Positions 6,091 to 7,293 of a stretch of 7,293 bases of DNA are shown one piece after another; position 1 is the first letter of the stretch; every line of letters begins with the position of its first letter. The stretch spans positions 1 through 7,293 of the forward strand of contig CALEMB010000053.1 in NCBI GenBank assembly GCA_937902805.1. Reading direction: 5' to 3'. The notes beneath the pieces are model-generated. The model searched no databases and was not told the DNA's origin. It worked only from the letters and a program-made list of their open reading frames with translations. Source of the stretch: an uncultured Bacteroidales bacterium. Its GTDB lineage: Bacteria; Bacteroidota; Bacteroidia; Bacteroidales; F082. The position numbers and the translations under genes are program-made.

Positions 6091-6244
6091 GTATTTATAT
6101 TTCATTGATTTATAATTATTTATAAAAAGCATATGTATTTTTGTAAACTTACGCAAACTCACAAATGCGCACATCCAAACATTGCAAATTTGGCCATTTC
6201 CGTACCCAAAATGACTCCACATTCATCTCAAAAACAAACCCGCT

Positions 6245-6268
6245 CAGAGGGCCTAAAAACACCCTCTG
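6245..6268. repeat. 7-bp GC-rich hairpin in C-rich segment
   Basis: CAGAGGG (6245-6251) pairs with CCCTCTG (6262-6268) around a 10-nt loop CCTAAAAACA. On the minus strand the stem is followed by AGCGGGTTTGTTTTTG, a poor T-tract, so it is at best a weak terminator in that direction; on the plus strand no T-run follows directly. It could instead be part of a structured RNA. Confidence 0.4.
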
Positions 6269-6385
6269 CCCTCTTCCACCGTTTTTCTATTTGTGTCACA
6301 AAACGTCTCATTTTCATTCGCGATTTTTTTGCCACTTTTCACACACCTTATTAATATAAGCCTCTGCCGCATCAAAAAAAAGTCC

Positions 6386-6393
6386 TATCTTTG
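6386..6393 (+). promoter_or_regulatory. -7 promoter element of the AlbA_2 gene
   Basis: TATCTTTG, a full match to the Bacteroidota consensus TAnnTTTG. It ends 9 nt before the ATG at 6403, so transcription should start only a few bases before the start codon. No TTTG -33 element is visible at the normal spacing. Confidence 0.65.
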
Positions 6394-6402
6394 CACTTTC
6401 TT

Positions 6403-7056
6403 ATGAAGGCAAAAGAGCACCATATTCAGGATCTGATTCAGGAGGGCGAGCACCAGATGCTCGACTTCAAGTTTGAGATTTCGGACAGCCGACGCATTGC
6501 CCGTTCCCTGGCGGCCTTCGCCAACACGGACGGCGGGCGGCTCCTCGTCGGCGTGAAAGACAACGGTGCCATCGCCGGGGTGCGTTCCGATGAAGAAATC
6601 CACATGATACAGGCCGCTGCCGAAATGTATTGCCAGCCTAAGGTGGAATATACGACTGAGGAATGGGAGATCAACGGCAAGACTGTGCTTGAGGTCATCA
6701 TCCCCAAAGACAAGCATCACAAGCACAAAGCCCCCGACAACCAAGGTGTTTACAAGATTTTTGTCAGGGTCAAGGACGAGAACCTCGTTGCGGACAGTGT
6801 ATTAATTAAGGTGTGGAAGGCTGACAAGTTCGCCAGACCCGCCAAGATTGCCTTCACCGACACGGAGACGCTCCTCCTCCACTACCTTAGGGAGCACGGC
6901 GAAATCACCCTAAAGGAATTCCAAGAACTGGCGCACATCAGCAAGCGAAAAGCGGAGGCCATCCTCGCCGATTTCATCCTCGTCGGCACTATTGTCCTCG
7001 TCCAAACCAGCCAAAACACCGTTTTTCGGCTTGTTGAAGACCCGGAAAGCGAATGA
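6403..7056 (+). CDS. AlbA_2 (Schlafen-like) domain protein with C-terminal winged helix
   Basis: A 217-residue putative nucleic-acid-binding protein. The AlbA_2 domain (about 10-137) is recognised from the EGEHQMLDFKFEI opening (14-26), the hallmark AAFANTDGGRLLVGVKDNG (37-55), the VLEVIIP strand (95-101) and the VYKIFVRVKDENLVA segment (116-130). Residues about 150-212 look like a winged helix-turn-helix, with ITLKEFQELAHISKRKAEAIL (168-188) as the likely recognition unit. Many bacterial AlbA_2 proteins are longer and carry an ATPase-like region; this one is a short form without it. The ATG at 6403 is preferred because it keeps the domain complete and follows the -7 element closely; a TTG at 6391 lies within that element, and Met19 (6457) would cut the conserved opening. 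It is transcribed away from the XRE gene and stands alone before a probable rRNA operon. Its exact role is unknown; a DNA- or RNA-binding regulator is inferred. Confidence 0.88.
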   Translation: MKAKEHHIQDLIQEGEHQMLDFKFEISDSRRIARSLAAFANTDGGRLLVGVKDNGAIAGVRSDEEIHMIQAAAEMYCQPKVEYTTEEWEINGKTVLEVIIPKDKHHKHKAPDNQGVYKIFVRVKDENLVADSVLIKVWKADKFARPAKIAFTDTETLLLHYLREHGEITLKEFQELAHISKRKAEAILADFILVGTIVLVQTSQNTVFRLVEDPESE

Positions 7057-7158
7057 AAAGCATCATTTTTTTCGGTATTTTTCTGTATTAGATAAAATTT
7101 TATATCATTGATTGACAATTGTATAAGATATTTTATAGAAAATAATTGAAAAAATAGA
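7057..7158. other. AT-rich spacer upstream of the rRNA-type promoter
   Basis: No gene. It contains a 12-bp perfect palindrome ATAAAATTTTAT (7092-7103) and a looser inverted repeat TATAA/TTATA around 7125-7140. No convincing terminator for the AlbA_2 gene is seen. The AT-rich tract just ahead of the promoter could act like an UP element. Confidence 0.4.
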
Positions 7159-7188
7159 TTGCCAGTAATAAAAAAGGTCGTACCTTTG
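7159..7188 (+). promoter_or_regulatory. Strong Bacteroidota promoter, probably of an rRNA operon
   Basis: TTG at 7159-7161, a 19-nt spacer, then TACCTTTG at 7181-7188. Both elements and the spacing fit the Bacteroidota -33/-7 consensus, the best match in the window. Transcription should start near 7192-7195 and run rightward out of the window. The leader content (boxA-like motif) suggests an rRNA operon. Confidence 0.8.
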
Positions 7189-7191
7189 CAA

Positions 7192-7293
7192 TCCACTTCG
7201 CTCAAAAAATGAAGGGTTGGAAGAAGGGCATTGAAATTGAAGCGAAAAAGTTCTTTGAAAGTCTGAGGCCAGCACAAAAACACCAGCGCCGTT
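7192..7293 (+). ncRNA. Probable rRNA operon leader with boxA-like motif (partial)
   Basis: This non-coding leader holds GTTCTTTGAAAGTCT at 7250-7264; its GTTCTTTGAAA core resembles the boxA antitermination site of rRNA operon leaders as I know it from Bacillus (GTTCTTTGAAAACT) and related forms in Bacteroidota. TTCGCT (7197-7202) can pair with AGCGAA (7241-7246), bringing the boxA next to a stem. The 16S rRNA itself is not in the window: no 16S 5' sequence is present up to the edge. I infer it begins shortly beyond 7293. The alternative is a strong promoter for another gene. Confidence 0.6.

Larger units (their letters stand above)
5741..6385. other. Long divergent intergenic region, AT-rich then C-rich
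   Basis: No convincing gene lies between the divergent XRE gene and the AlbA_2 gene. The part up to about 6150 is extremely AT-rich and contains a 17-bp direct repeat, small inverted repeats and a run of ATTTAAAT-like units. The part from about 6150 to 6340 is quite different: richer in GC, with C clearly outnumbering G on the plus strand, and with one 7-bp hairpin. Plus-strand open frames at 6133-6354 and 6165-6359 overlap each other in different frames, have compositions unlike a folded protein and show no start signals, so I treat them as chance. I see no tRNA fold, CRISPR repeat or transposase remnant. Confidence 0.6.

Noticed and set aside
5814..6147. CRISPR-like array
   Set aside because: Only two exact copies and one partial copy, spaced 260 and about 60 bp apart, with no regular spacers and no cas genes.
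6245..6268. Intrinsic terminator
   Set aside because: The stem is only 7 bp and neither strand has a proper T-tract immediately after it; kept as an unexplained hairpin.
6133..6359. Two overlapping plus-strand frames of 73 and 64 codons
   Set aside because: They overlap in different frames, lack start signals and have a composition dictated by the C-rich strand bias; the scarcity of stops reflects few purine-rich codons rather than selection.
6882..7283. 133-codon minus-strand frame across the end of the AlbA_2 gene and the rRNA-type promoter
   Set aside because: It is antisense to the AlbA_2 gene's winged-helix part, runs through AT-rich spacer and promoter DNA, and its product resembles no protein.

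Overview
The window looks like chromosomal DNA of a Bacteroidota bacterium, most likely Bacteroidales. Three things point there: promoter-like elements of the Bacteroidota -7 type (TAnnTTTG) in front of nearly every transcription unit, genes that mostly lack a Shine-Dalgarno sequence, and a run of FKBP-type lipoproteins with a GldI-like member typical of that phylum. Genes are of moderate GC; intergenic DNA is very AT-rich.

Layout. Positions 1-113 hold a perfect hairpin terminator (57-84). From 5725 down to 114 the minus strand carries six genes: a small XRE-type DNA-binding protein (5285-5725), then a tight operon of a DHH/DHHA1 phosphoesterase of the NrnA type (4192-5214), a GldI-like FKBP lipoprotein (3668-4195), and three paralogous multi-domain FKBP-like lipoproteins (2375-3664, 1429-2349, 114-1427). 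Junctions in the operon are an ATGA overlap, 3 nt, 25 nt and 1 nt. The four lipoproteins carry nine FKBP-like domains by my reading; only the C-terminal domain of the 1429-2349 product keeps the complete FKBP12 active-site set. The rest keep the fold pattern but have lost key residues, so they look more like chaperone or binding modules than isomerases.

A divergent intergenic region of about 680 bp (5726-6402) follows. Its left part is extremely AT-rich with short repeats and inverted repeats. Its right part (about 6150-6340) is C-rich and G-poor on the plus strand and has a hairpin. It contains one short open frame of uncertain status (5921-6088).

On the plus strand, 6403-7056 encodes a 217-residue AlbA_2 (Schlafen-type) putative nucleic-acid-binding protein with a C-terminal winged-helix-like region. 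Its -7 element lies so close to the ATG that the mRNA is probably leaderless or nearly so. After it come an AT-rich stretch, a textbook Bacteroidota promoter (TTG-N19-TACCTTTG) and a leader with a boxA-like motif (GTTCTTTGAAA). I infer that a ribosomal RNA operon begins here, with the 16S gene just beyond the window.

How the genes may work together (inference): the DHH enzyme degrades short RNA or nucleotide phosphates in the cytoplasm, while the four co-transcribed lipoproteins act in the cell envelope on folding or holding of exported proteins. The repeated FKBP-like architecture, largely stripped of catalytic residues, is the most unusual feature of the window.
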